In this document: piece by piece, positions 35,113 through 47,200 of the stretch | How the letters are laid out: each line of letters opens with the position of its first letter | Numbering within the stretch: the stretch's first letter is position 1 | Assembly (NCBI RefSeq): GCF_025399195.1 | Contig: NW_026252106.1 | Coordinates: forward strand, 273,531-337,530 | Origin: Umbelopsis ramanniana AG | Taxonomy: Eukaryota > Mucoromycota > Umbelopsidomycetes > Umbelopsidales > Umbelopsidaceae | Direction of reading: 5' to 3' | DNA length: 64,000 bases | The notes under the pieces: generated by a model | The model's input: only the letters and a program-made list of their open reading frames with translations | The model's database searches: none | Told to the model about the DNA's origin: nothing | Program-made: the position numbers and the translations under genes

Positions 35113-37005
35113 TGAAACGCAAAGCAGAATCCAGGTCGCGTCAAAAAAAAAAAAAGTTTGGCTTCGAAATTTTTGTTTGGTGGCGACTTTTTTAACTGGC
35201 CCTACTTTTTTCTGGGCACGCGCTTTGATAATTGAGCTAGTTTCTTAATGCTCGGAGGAATATTTACTCATTTTCTTGATGCATACATCAAATCGCTATG
35301 TATAATATATATTCATTGTTTCCTGGTGGACCTTTTCCATATCTTCCACAACGGTCATGTAAACCCAAGTGAATACTGATCGTCTCAATATCGCCTTCGC
35401 CACCAGCCAGTTTAGAATGGGCATAACACGTTTCAGGCATCCATATGCTGTTGTCTCCAAGATAAGGTACTCAAATATGTTTTTGGTTTGGCTGATCTGA
35501 AACATTTTGATAATGTCAGAACTAGCCTGGCCCGCTGAGTTCATGATGTGAACTCCTGCTGCATCGGACGAGGTAGGGGATGTTTGTGCAATTTGGACAT
35601 CAGCGACTCAGCTTATATACAGCCCTCGGCTTTGTCGCTTTCCGTCCTATCTCTAGAGCGTTTTTGCGGTATATTCGACCCCTCTGAATCCATTCATTTG
35701 GGTCCTGAACCTGTTTTTTCTGGGTACTATATCTTCAACTGGCAGGCATTCACACTCTATGATCTCAGTTTGAGACCTCTTATCTTTAGCATCGCAAACA
35801 TCGGTGGGAAATGTTGCAGTACTTTTTGAGTTCTTGATTTCTGGTTTTGGTTTTGAGTAAACGTTGTAAAGTCCCACGATATGTCGAACGACTTTCATCC
35901 CTTAGCCGGAAATCAGCAATACAGGGAGGACATCGCTCGGGTGAGTATCGCCAATACAAGTTGGAGATGACGTACAAGTACAAAAAGACGGGATATGTCT
36001 CCTGAACGCCGCCACACTTTCTTTCGCCGCGATTTAAACCATGAACTTCGCTTCGAAGCAGATGGGGGTTTTAACAGCATAATAGCCGATAAGCCACGTG
36101 ACGACTTTGATAAGCAGTGGAAATTCTGTACCCACAGTCTTGTTGCCTGGCTGCCAAAAGTGGTTTCAACACATTGGCGGATTATCCGGTGTCACCATAC
36201 GGTGAACGCATGTCAGAGTATCGATACTATTCCTCCCTTGAATCAGCGATAGAGATGGCTATTGTTATTTTTTATGTACTTTTTTTTTTTCTAGATCATC
36301 CACGGAGGCAAGCAAGCGCCGATCGTAATGTATTAAAAGGATTCGTTCTAAGCGGTGGTTCATAACAAAAATTAGGGAGAAAAATAATATGGTCGAGGGT
36401 GGGACGACCTTTCCCGCAATAACCGACAAAAGGGCAGGCTAGTAGGTCAGGAAATCGTAGAGCCAGATTTTTTTTTTTTTATCTCTTTGGACAAGGGCGG
36501 CGATAGTTGGGTTTCCATGGTAGCGGGCGTTCTCTATACTCATTTTTTTTTTCTAAGCTTCTGTATCCGAAAAACTGCGAGTCGGCGACTTCAGCAGCTA
36601 TTACCTTCATTTTATGCAGTCCCTTTTTTTTTCTGACGTACAGCTATAGACCTAAGCGATTCCAAAACTTCTTTTTCATAACCTTGTCTTTATTTCTTTC
36701 CTATAATCCTGTTCCCTTCTTGATATCCACGAGCCAAAAACAAACTCGTCCCAAAAGAAATGTGCGTATATAAAAACGAATTGATTATATGGTGCAAGGA
36801 GTGAGGGTCCACATTTGGTTGGGTGGGTGTGCACTTATAGGCGGACAGCGAGGGGCACACGCGCGGATCGGCTCCCTGCTTAAGCGAGCATGACAAGGAG
36901 ATTAGGGCGCGGGGGAGGCTTTCAAAAAAAGAAGTGTGCCACTAACCAAGCTTGTTATACAGCTTTCCCTTTCCACTTTTCTCAGACTCATCTGCATTCT
37001 TTGAC
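35113..37005. other. Long intergenic region, POL32 to PHD gene
   Basis: Nearly 1.9 kb without a gene I can support. It has several T-runs (for example near 36280, 36470 and 36550). Two stretches are weakly protein-like: a minus-strand frame at 35296-35544 (82 residues, hydrophobic middle) and plus-strand pieces at 35881-36290 discussed under findings. Confidence 0.4.
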
Positions 37006-39392
37006 ATGGAGCCGGCTCTTGCATCCTCATGGGCGGATCACCAGCTCATTTCGTTGTCAGCAACTGCCATGGTCACCAAACGCTCTGACACTGTCCACAG
37101 GTTTGAACAGCCACCCCTTGTTTGTGTCAAGTTTGTACAAAAACGATTTCGTATTGAATACCTTTATTCTTGAACCCTTCTTCTTAGGTCATATGCGTCG
37201 CAGATGAAGCCTCGGACGATTCTAGGTCCCCGTAACTGGAGTGACCTTTCGTTGGATAACTCGACCGAACTTGGCAAAGGTCAAGCTTTTGTCGATTTGG
37301 ATGATTTAGTGAACATCAAGCGAGGCCATGTTTCTAGTTCCGACGAAGACACACCAGAACTATCCAGTCCATCGTCTACTTCGTCTGTATCGTCTGCTTA
37401 CAGTTCTAGGCAGTCCCCTCCTGTTCAACATAAGCCAAGAACAAGGCCTCCCAGCAAACGAACTCCGTCTGCCAAGGTTGTAGAGAATCGAGAAAATGAA
37501 CGTGGTCGGTCTACAAGAACCACCCGATCTACCACTAGACGAGAGCGACGACTATCATCGGACGGCCATGACGACCAAACCGAAAATGACTCCGGTAGCT
37601 CCACATGTACGTCCTTTGCGACACCAAACCTAACGGAGTTTACGAGCGCCCAATGCCCACCGCCGCCCAGAGCACAACTGTTTCAGACGTGTGACAGTTT
37701 ATGGAACGGAAAGAAATCGAATGACGAACCGATCGATGTTCAAGTTATCGGAAAGCAACTGTTACAGCGTCTTCATGAAGCCAGTCAACGTATTTTGGAA
37801 ACAAATAGTTCAGCACGTACATTGCCGATGTCAATGCGACTTCGAAAAGGAGACGGCTCTAACAGTGCGGTTGGAGGAAGCCGAAATTTCTTTGCTCGGA
37901 CACGAGTAATCGATCGTGTTGAACAGCGACAACGAGCCGTTGAGAAGATTAAACGATTCCTTGACTTTGTCACGGACGAAGACTTACAATGTTTCCAACA
38001 GTTATCGGAGCAAGTTCATCAAGTCGGTAAGTACATTGTTGTTCTGTTTTTCCTTCATGGGTTTTTCCCAATAATTGTCAACTGTTGTACGACCGGCACT
38101 TTGCCTAATCCTCGCGTTTGACTCCGCCACTAACGCTATGATTTTCAGATATTACCACTCAGTACTCTTGCGCTACTTGCCACAAATGCTACAAAAACAG
38201 CCGAGGCTTAGCTTATCATCTTGAACGATGCCGAGGTACTCGCGGCCAAGCCAACATGTCCGATGATGAAGATGATGATCCCAATGCTATCATCCGTTGT
38301 ATCTGTGCTAGGCCGACCGACTCCACGGGATCGATGGTTCAGTGCGATCGTTGTGAAATTTGGTTGCATATGGACTGTATCGGGCAATCCGAGGATGCGT
38401 TGGACGACCAGTATTTTTGTCCTCGATGTGCTGGACAATACCATAGCCCAAGTCCCGATGCATTTCTTCACCAAAGTAGTGGTAGCGGTGGAGGCAAGAG
38501 TGTGGATTTATTGGTTCAAGCAAGAAATTTGGAATTGGCAAAGTGTCATAACAATAAGGTCAAAAAACATCAAGCTCGTCTCAACAAACAACAACGATCT
38601 CGATCATCACGACACCTTGCTAACCGTCAGCAACATCATTACCACCATAGCGCTGCCGGCTTGACCCGAAAGACGTTGGTCAATTGGAGACAAGAAGCTG
38701 TTCGAAAAGATCAATTATTGCAACAAAAGGCGTTACAACGAGTATTAAACCTCTCAAGATCCGCGTCCCGGTCCTCCATGGATGCCGATTCCGATTTTGC
38801 CGATGACGATGATACCATGTCGTACATGTCAGCCCAAGATGACCAAGATTGGCAGTCAAACCAGTTCAACATAGAAGACGAGGCAAAAACGTCTTTTGTC
38901 AGTGAATCGTGGAGCGATGAGCCACCGTCACTACTTTTTGATCAAGGTTCGCTCGGTAGTTCACCTATGGATGAAGACAGTGGTTTGGATCTTTCTACCT
39001 CTTCTTCGCAAATGGTTACGCAACTTCCTTCCGATTGCCATGTGGAACATCTGTTTGATATGGATGGTTCCATGGATGACAATACCATTCGTATCCATGG
39101 TGAATGGAATGGATCAGATAACGCAATAATATCGCCTTACTTATTTCCACACCTTTCTCACAAGCTATCTGAGCACGTTTTTGAAGCCTTTTCTACCCTA
39201 CCTTCAACCCCTCAAGATGAAGCAATTGACTTGTGGCTGTCCACCGGTGGTGGCGGCGATGTTGTAGCTGGTGTTGATATGGACCAAGAATTAGATGGTA
39301 AGGGCCGTTGTGTAATTCAAAAGATCTAATCCCATACATATCATCTAATATTACTTGTGGATTGCTTAGGTCTTGTTGATTTGGACCTCTAG
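37006..39392 (+). CDS. C2HC zinc-knuckle and PHD-finger protein
   Basis: Predicted chromatin-associated protein. Four exons (37006-37100, 37188-38026, 38149-39297, 39370-39392) encode 701 residues. The first 300 are Ser/Arg-rich and disordered, with runs such as RSTRTTRSTTRRERR. Around residues 317-340 a compact C2HC finger occurs (CATCHKCY, then YHLERC). About 20 residues later a PHD finger begins RCICARPTDSTGSMVQCD and continues CEIWLHMDCIG to FCPRCAG, with the full C4HC3 set; such PHD fingers commonly bind histone H3 tails. The rest is Gln/Ser/Asp-rich, without domains. The last exon adds only GLVDLDL. A second in-frame ATG at 37069 is an alternative start. I cannot name an orthologue; the order finger-then-PHD recalls D4/DPF proteins but with a single PHD. 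Confidence 0.8.
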
Positions 39393-40177
39393 AATCACTC
39401 AACCAAACCTCTCCTTGCAACCAATTCATAACAAAAACTCGTACCAAAAAAATCCTCCTCTAAAAAACAGAAAAAAGGATGGCGCTCTTCCCTGTCCGTC
39501 TCCACCAAAAATGTAATGAATGAATGGACGAACCCTTTTCTTTTGCCGCCATTCATCAGGGCCCTCCCAACGCCTACCGTTACAGTATAACGCTTTACAT
39601 GATATTCCCCCACTCAGCCCAAACTCACCCCTTTGTGTTTTTATTATTATATTCCCTTCTGTGCTTATCTCCCCGTCTGCTCCCTCCCCCAATTCCTCGT
39701 TACATACATTTACCACCTCTTGCCCATCAAAAAGCTCAAAAAATACCTACCTTGTTCTTTCATCAAAAAACCCTTTTTTTGTACATACAACCCCCCATCC
39801 CTCAAAAGAAACCTCAAACCAAAAAAAAAAAAAGAAAATTGCCCCATTTTTTTTTTTACAAAATAAAATTTCAACCTCCTCTGTCAGTGCCACATACGCT
39901 AACTGGACAAGCACCTGTCACCCTTGCCTCCTTTGTTGGCTAATCTGAGTAGCATTTGGCTGGTAAAGCACTTAACTTGCCCTGCCTCCCTAATATGACT
40001 GGGTGGGTTGCAATGATTGGCTCCTCGGCTCATCTTCCCGAGCTAGACTCGTCGAGACGGACGATGTGGAGAGGAGTCTCGTACTTTGGAAATGGTCCTT
40101 TATTATGTAAATTATGATTATCAAGTGTTAAAAACTTTTACATGTGTTATTGGTAGGGGTATGGAAGTGATTTTGAT
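39393..40177. other. Intergenic between convergent PHD and BNI4-like genes
   Basis: 3' flanks of two convergent genes. The plus strand is markedly poor in G between about 39590 and 39890 and includes A13 and T11 runs. Long open frames here (39520-39948 in two frames) result from this skew, not from coding. Confidence 0.5.
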
Positions 40178-41385
40178 TTATGGAATGAAGTGGGTCATGT
40201 ATTTGCTTTTGGCATGAATCTCCATCTCATATAACTTGTAGCGGTTTAGCTCATCACGAATCAAACACGCCGTCTCAGCATTGAGACAATAACATGTGTT
40301 GGTGCGATCACTCGTTCGATTATATTGTGCCACGCTATAGGTTGGTAGAATATACACATGTTCATCGAATTGGACGGATTTTTTGGGCTGCACGGGCACA
40401 TCGGGTTGAATGCGTACACCCAGCAACTCCTTTAGCCGGTTGATACTGGACAACGATCTTGTGTGTCGAAGTCGTGCTGCAAGTAAGTTTAATATTTGCA
40501 AGTCAGTCATTATTTCTTTACGTTCTAGTATCCCCTTAGTTTTTTTTTTTTTTCACAAGCTCCTTTACACTCACTTATTTTGGCTTCACCGCTTAGTTCG
40601 TTCAAGTAGTCAACACTATCATCGATGTGCAATTGCAACCTTCCATTGTCTTCACTAAGTGCTCTTCGTCTAGGTACAGGATTGGGATTTTGTAGTGGTG
40701 GCATTGCAGCTCTCGTTTCCGGCAAGATCGGCACCTCAGTCGATACGGAATTACGGTGAAGCACGGAACGCCACCGCATTAGTCCATTCATGGCATGGTT
40801 GGATGATTTCTTTGTTTCTTTGGAGGTAGATGTTTGTATGTGTATATTCGGGACAGAGTGCCGTTTAGGATTTGTAGTATCGTTCATTGGTTCATCCATT
40901 TTCTTAGACCACATTCGCTTTATTCGCTGTCGAAAATTTGGTCGCTCAGCCACCGGAGCAGGCTCGAAGATGGCTTCACCGGCTAAGGTAGAATAGGTTA
41001 TCCCTAACGGTTCATCTATACACAGGGGTGGAATTTCACTTTCTGAAATGACGGGTAACGGCTTGTTGATTCTTGCGAATGAATTTGATGAAGACGTGGT
41101 ATCGGAACCGGATGAGATGGAGGATAGTGATGCAGACGACGACAGACGGTCTTGAATAATCAGTAATGCCATAGGTTTATCCAACAAGCTGTCGGATGGA
41201 AAGATGGTCAGCCCTTGATAAGTTGGGTCGTAGACTATCGGCTGTAATTCATTATATCATTTTTAGTTATAGTGCCGGATCAACGTTTCTGCTATACTTT
41301 GTCAATTATGTCATTCCTTTACCTCTTGTTGCATGTTGGGTCCAGCTGAAGCAAAAGTGGATGCCATCATAACGGATGTTGCCAT
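40178..41385 (-). CDS. BNI4/AFR1-like protein phosphatase 1 targeting protein
   Basis: Three exons (41323-41385, 40575-41241, 40178-40476) encode 342 residues. The N-terminal two-thirds are Ser/Pro-rich and disordered with a basic patch (RQRIKRMWSKKM). The C-terminus holds the recognisable part: KKSVQFDEHVYIL around residue 276, an RVxF-type docking motif for protein phosphatase 1 (K-x-V-x-F), followed by a conserved block TYSVAQYNRTSD, then LIRDELNRYKLYEMEIH and the terminal THFIP. In yeast Bni4 and Afr1 the same arrangement of RVxF, a Tyr-rich turn, an ELN-K-EM-VH helix and a terminal THF recruits phosphatase Glc7 to the bud neck or mating projection. By analogy this protein may place PP1 at growth or septation sites. 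Domain similarity is from my knowledge of the family; full orthology is inference. Confidence 0.65.
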
Positions 41386-42815
41386 GCTTATTTCAGACGA
41401 TGGAATATATTGACAAAAGACCAGAAGCAAAGAGTGAAATCGCAAAGGGGCAACGCTGACATCCGTTTAACAATGGTTCGCTGCAAGGAAAAGAAAAAAC
41501 TTACGGCTGCCCTGGAGGGATAGACTTAACCATTGTAAGTTGAAATCATTACTTACGCAGGCTTTTCATATTAGATTTTTCTTTACCTTTGAGAGCACAG
41601 TTACTATGTCTGGACTTCATTCGTTCACGTTGCGTGTGTCCGCTATATCCGATCTGTGAGTGACACATTTCCACAAAAATTAAGATCAAAATTGTGTGCT
41701 TGCAAAAGTTAATTTAACCAGTGATTGAACCAAAAAAAAATAAGAGGAATATCTCCTACTTCCAAATGTTTGCGTCAGACGCCGATCCTCTCCAAGATAA
41801 ATCATCAAAGGCGTCGGCTCCTTTCTTTAAGGGAGGAAATTACGAGAGCCACTAGCGAAATAATAATAGTAATGATGGAGATAAATTTTACTCTATGAGC
41901 TGGTTCCAAGTATGGTATTGTGCCGTGGATTTAAGTATATCCTTAGGGGTAGTGGTGTGGCGGAATTGTATGGGCGATCTCTAATAACCTCATTGCACGC
42001 TTCGTTTTGATATTCGTATACTTTAATGACAAGTGCCATTTGAACCATAGTCATTGATCGACATGAAACATTCAAATTATGTTATGAATGAAAATTTCCC
42101 AGAGTTTTTGCTCTTGCCAGCACAGCGTTTCACTCAAACTTGTTCTTCCCAGCACACGGTACTTCTTCCCTTTTGGTTCATCCTCCCATCGGAATAAAGT
42201 GGATCGTCCTATCCATGCACGCTATTCTTGGATTCAATGCAATTGGATCCTTCACATCACTATCCTTCCAAGCATCCCTTACCTTAGAGGTACTAAAATT
42301 GCTCCTCAATAGTCGGTTCAAAGGAAAGAAAGGCAGCACATTTTCAAGTCGAATTTGCATACGTTTCGGCAGAACATATGCAAACGCGGGTGGCATTGCC
42401 CTACAGGATTTGTATGAAAACAAACTTGTGAAAAACCCAATGAAATTCTTAAGCTGATGCTATTCCGTTATAGATTGCTGGCGACTGCTCTGCCTACTGT
42501 AGCTGTGTTGCTTTTGCAATTAAATTATGTGCTATGCGAGCGTGCGGAGTTTTGAACCCAGGCACAGGTTGGCAACTCCATGTCTAGGTGCTGCAACAGA
42601 TTGATGGATACAAGTATTTCTTCCATGCCCGTAAAAAGCTCAAAAGGATAATTAGATTACTTCTTAAATAACGCTTTCATATCTATTTATCTCTTTTTCC
42701 TTTGCCATTCCACTAACTTTCATTTTCACGTGATGTCTGAGTGATGGTATTTCCTTTCATTGTTCATGTTCCGATCCAGCTCACACACAGCTTTTTCGCT
42801 TCTCACCTTCTCGCC
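41386..42815. other. Intergenic, BNI4-like promoter to PEX11
   Basis: About 1.4 kb. It holds the divergent promoters of the BNI4-like gene and of the PEX11-family gene. Two overlapping open frames at 42088-42457 lack motifs or exon partners. No repeat or RNA gene identified. Confidence 0.4.
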
Positions 42816-43849
42816 ATGTCCGAAAAAGCAATCACTGGCAGCCTTAACCCTTTGACCATTGCGAAATTATTGGGTCCCTCGACTCCTTTGCTGGATAGAG
42901 TTATCCGGTTCCTAAACACTGTTCGTGGAACGGATAAAGTCCTCATGGTAAGCTCAGTGCTTTGTTGACATTCTACTGAACTGACATGGAGACAGAGCCC
43001 GGCAATGTCACTTACTTTGAATCGCTCTTTAACATTTTTCTCAACTGCATATTAGAACATACAATATTGGTCGAAGATTGTTGTTTGGTTTTTGCAAAGA
43101 CGTGCTGGTCCTGCACCTATCAAGGGACCAGCTATCACCACCCTTGCCCAGCATATCAAAAACTTTGCTGGTCCTGTCAGTGATTTCCGTATCTTGCTCC
43201 GTTACTATGGATTGCTGCCTATGATCCAATACATGGCATATCTCGAGCATAACCCTGCTCCATCGCGCCTTCACCTCAACCTTGAGCGCATCCAGAATCT
43301 ATCCATGATCATCTATTACCCACTGGAACATTTGTACTGGCTTGGAGCTCATAACGCTATTCCCTTGTCTGAGAAAAAAACAAACAGCATTGGTATCTGG
43401 AGTTGTCGATTCTGGGCACTTTGGGTTGTTTTGGAGTTTGGCCGTATTGCCGAACAATATCGCCTGTTGAAGAGAAAGGAGAAGTCCTTGATTAAGAAGA
43501 TCAAGGATGGTGAGATCACCGATCAAGCTGAGAAGGAGCAACAGATTGCAAGCATCAGAAGTGAAAAGAAATCGATGCTCTTGGGCACCGTTATCAATAC
43601 TGGGTAAGAAATGGGATATTGCTTTGGTGAAGGATTGATTATTACCAATCGCAAATTGTGAATGCCCGACTGTCGCTCGCTTGCCCGTCTGTAACTAACA
43701 CATAATTTTTTTTTTGCGCATTTAGTTACCTGCCGTTGACTGTACACTGGTCGTTGGAAAACTCCACCTTCCCGGATGTGCTTGTTGGACTGTTTGGTGG
43801 TATCGCTGCTGTTTGCCAAGTATACGCCGCGTGGCAGGCCACGCCCTAA
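42816..43849 (+). CDS. PEX11: Peroxisomal membrane protein, PEX11 family
   Basis: PEX11-family proteins bend the peroxisomal membrane and promote peroxisome elongation and division. Three exons (42816-42947, 43056-43603, 43726-43849) encode 267 residues. The N-terminus contains the amphipathic family element (LLDRVIRFLNTVRGTDKVLM, then YWSKIVVWFL). The middle has LLRYYGLLPMIQYM and the helix LEHLYWLGAHNAIPL. A charged segment of about 40 residues (KRKEKSLIKKIKDGE) separates this from a C-terminal hydrophobic helix (VLVGLFGGIAAVCQVYAAW) that ends on the lumenal/cytosolic face without a classical tag. Length and order fit the PEX11C-like branch. The gene is convergent with RPB1, 398 bases apart. 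Confidence 0.88.
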
Positions 43850-44247
43850 GTGATAATTCTCTGTTTCTTCATAATGTATATCCGCGTCGTACGGTCTTTC
43901 ATGTCGATGTATAGCTCATATTTGATAGACGAATGAGTATGAGTGAACACTTTCTTTATTATGTTTGATTTATCACTCTCTTTGGCAGAAAAAAAAATTA
44001 AAAATATTGCCTCTTTTTTTTTTTTTTAGAAATTTACAATGGGTCTTTTGCTTTCCTTATATCATAATGGAGGATAAAGAAATAGAAACAGAGATGAAGG
44101 TGTTTTTTGTGGAATTTTTTTTTCTTTCCTTATTTTCAGAGTCGAAACAAAAAAGAAAAGAAATAACAGTGATTCTGAGAGTGCGCGAAAAAAAGAAAAT
44201 GCCTCTTCAAGGACTTTTGTACATACGAATATTTTGTTGTTCTTTCC
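43850..44247. other. Intergenic between convergent PEX11 and RPB1
   Basis: A/T-rich 3' flanks with T11-12 and A8 tracts. TTTATT at 43955-43960 is a possible minus-strand AATAAA signal for RPB1. No gene. Confidence 0.45.
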
Positions 44248-47200
44248 TCATCTCTTTTTGTTTTTGTTATTGGCTGTTGAGCCATAGCTGGGACTAGTGG
44301 GCGAGTAGCTAGGTGATGTTGGACTGTAGCTTGGACTAGTAGGTGAGTAGCTTGGTGAAGTTGGGCTATAGCTTGGGCTAGTAGGTGAGTAACCTTGAGC
44401 AGTGGGGCTGTAGCTTGGACTGGTAGGGCTATAGCTTGGACTAGTTGGGCTGTAGCTGGGAGATGTAGGGCTATAGCTTGGGCTGGTTGGACTGTAGCTT
44501 GGACTAGTTGGGCTGTAGCTCGGGCTAGTTGGGCTGTAGCTTGGGCTGGTGGGACTGTAGCTTGGACTAGTGGGACTGTAGCTTGGGCTGGTTGGGCTGT
44601 AGCTTGGGCTGGTTGGACTGTAGCTTGGACTTGTGGGACTGTAGCTTGGGCTGGTTGGACTGTAGCTTGGGCTGGTGGGACTGTAGCTAGGACTAGTTGG
44701 ACTGTAGCTAGGACTGGTGGGACTGTAGCTAGGACTAGTAGGACTATAGCTTGGGCTGGTAGGGCTATAGTTGGGAGAAGCTGGAGAATATGAAGGACTG
44801 GTTGGGGAATAGTTGGGCGAGGCAGGAGAATAGCCTGGAGATGCAGAATAGTTGGGACTGGCTGGTGAATAACCAGGAGACGCAGGTGAATAACCAGGAC
44901 TAGCAGCATAAGGGCTCATATCTCCACGCCATGGGCTTGCACCAACAGAGCTTGAAGAAGCACCTGAATCACCAATAGGTGAGAACATGGCTTCAATAGG
45001 AGAGCTTGGATGAGAGAAATCAACCCAATCAGGACTGCGACTGTCATAAGGAGTGGCAACATTTGGTGTCATGAAACCAGGTCCAGGTGTGGCAAAGCCA
45101 GCATTATCTCCATTAATACCATTAGGTAGCAAGTGTTGGCGATCTGGATATGGTATATCCTTCAACATATCTTCATCCAACATCACATCGAATTCTCCAG
45201 TTCCCAAAGGAGCGATTTGACCAAGCATAATGTTTTCAGCAACACCACGACAGTCATCTAATTCACCAACAGCCGAGGCTTCCATCAGAATTTCGACAGT
45301 TTCTTCGAAGGAACATCTCATGAGAGCTCCAGTCTCGGCACGATTGATACCATGACGAGTGATGGCCATAAGATGACCACGGTTGGTCATGACATCACAA
45401 AGAAGAGCCAAGTGACGGTAGTTGACATAAGAACCATCGAATTCAATAACATTACGAAGTTCCTTGAGCAATGCTTTTCGGGTAGCTTCAATACCAAGAA
45501 CCTCCATAATTTCAACAGTGTTGTTGGAGTACGTCTTTCTTGAATCGACACCTTCTTGGCACATAACTTCTTGTAAGTTGATACCATCTGTGTCCAGACC
45601 CCATTCGGTATGCTGTTCAAAGTGACCATCTTCGTGCATACGGGTCTCTTTACGTTCAACGATGTAGACCTTCCTGATTCTTGCGATACCACGAAGGGTG
45701 ATGGAACTCAACATATTAGCTTCCAACTTGCGTAAGAAAACGTCTTCTTCCACCTTGGTCTCATCATCGTCCATATCCTTGTTTTCGTCGTCGTTCATGA
45801 TTCGGCAACGAATAATCAATTTCTCCGAGTTCTCATCACTTCCCATGACGTGCAAATCATTCTTGAAATCTTCAGAGATCTTGGAAACAACTTCGGTGAT
45901 ATTGAGGCGCTTGTCAATCATCATACCACGGTTCAATTCGAGACGAAGAAGCCATGGAGAAACTTGAGTAACAACCGGTGAGTTATCATCTTCAAGTTGA
46001 TAGTATGTGTCAACGAAGTCAACATCCTCTTCAATAACAGTGTTGCGCGGGTCTGGATCGTAGTAAATTTCAGATGCTGCAGTGACCTTCTGAAGAGTAG
46101 TGTGTTCCAAGCCAACTTGTACTTCTTTGGCAAGTTCAATGTTGCGTGCGCGTTCAGGTGTCAGCCAGACTTCCAATCGAGGTGTCTTGATGTTCTTGGC
46201 AACGTTGATAATTTCCTTCAGACGAGGAACACCGAGAGTAACGTTCTTACTGGACACACCAGCATAATGGAAAGTGTTGAGAGTCATCTGAGTGGCAGGC
46301 TCACCAATGGACTGCGCAGCGACAGTACCAACCATTTCACCAGGAGCGACAATGGAAGTCAAGAAGCGAGATTCAATTTCACCGAGGACCCACTCAAAAG
46401 CTTGAGTATTGAGATGGAACTCTTCAATGACTCTCTTGGTGGACAGAGTCGATCGCAACAAAATTTGGAAGAGCAAAGTGGCATTGCGTTGAGCATCGAT
46501 ACTGATCTTATCGCTACCACGAACAACAAGCAATCTTTCAGAAACTTGGCGAACACCATCGATCACTTGAACCGGATGCAAATCGGAAGGCTTGCGAGGA
46601 TCAATATGGAAGATTTGCTGAGCATTCGTAATCAGGCGTTGCAAATTGCTTGGAAGTGGCCACTTGTCATCGCCGCTTGTAAAAATAAAGGATCGAAGGA
46701 TATGTCTATCTTCACTCAGCTGTCTGAATTCTTCGTCTAAATAACGCTGTGCTTCTTCACTGTTCTCAATTTCTTTGAGGATGGAGAAGTCCAAAGTGCC
46801 CTTCTTGAAGCCCTTGTCCATAACATCAGCTTTGTATCGCTTCTCAAATTGGGTATCCGTACAATTGAGAGTAAAGATCTTTTGTTTTTCCACATAGCAA
46901 GCATCCATACCATCTTCACCATAACAGAACTGAATAATGTCACCAAGTGAGTTTCGGACGGTACCATCGTATTTGACCATGACATCTTCAAGTGCCTTGA
47001 CAAGACGACGTTGAATATAACCAGTTTCAGCAGTTTTGACAGCAGTATCAATCAAACCTAAAAGGAGAAAAAAGACAGGAAGGTTAAATTTTGAAAGATG
47101 CCATGAAAATCAAACTCAACATTTGGTTTTTTTTTTTACCTTCACGACCACCCATAGCGTGGAAGAAAAATTCTTGAGGGGTTAAACCACGCAAATATGA

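Noticed and set aside
35296-35544. 82-residue minus-strand open frame
   Set aside because: Possible small gene, but no upstream exon, motif or codon bias supports it; left as intergenic.
39520-39948. Two overlapping open frames of about 140 codons
   Set aside because: Result of a G-poor, C/T/A-rich tract. Composition is Pro/Ser/Thr/Lys runs with homopolymers, no motif and no conserved start.
42140-42457. 105-codon plus-strand frame upstream of PEX11
   Set aside because: No recognisable motif, overlaps equally long frames on both strands, and lies in a region expected to be promoter.
42540-42600. tRNA-like string (TTTGAACCC and neighbouring bases) on either strand
   Set aside because: Resembles a reversed B box, but no matching acceptor stem or A box can be drawn within tRNA length.
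44136-44909. 257-codon minus-strand frame rich in Leu/Pro/Ala/Gln and a 132-codon plus-strand frame (44395-44793) rich in Trp/Ala/Gly
   Set aside because: Both are shifted or antisense readings of the 21-base CTD repeats of RPB1; their periodicity is inherited from that array.
45997-46740. 247-codon plus-strand open frame (and similar at 47231-47989)
   Set aside because: Antisense to large RPB1 exons; long because of codon bias in RPB1. The sense strand encodes unmistakable RPB1 sequence.
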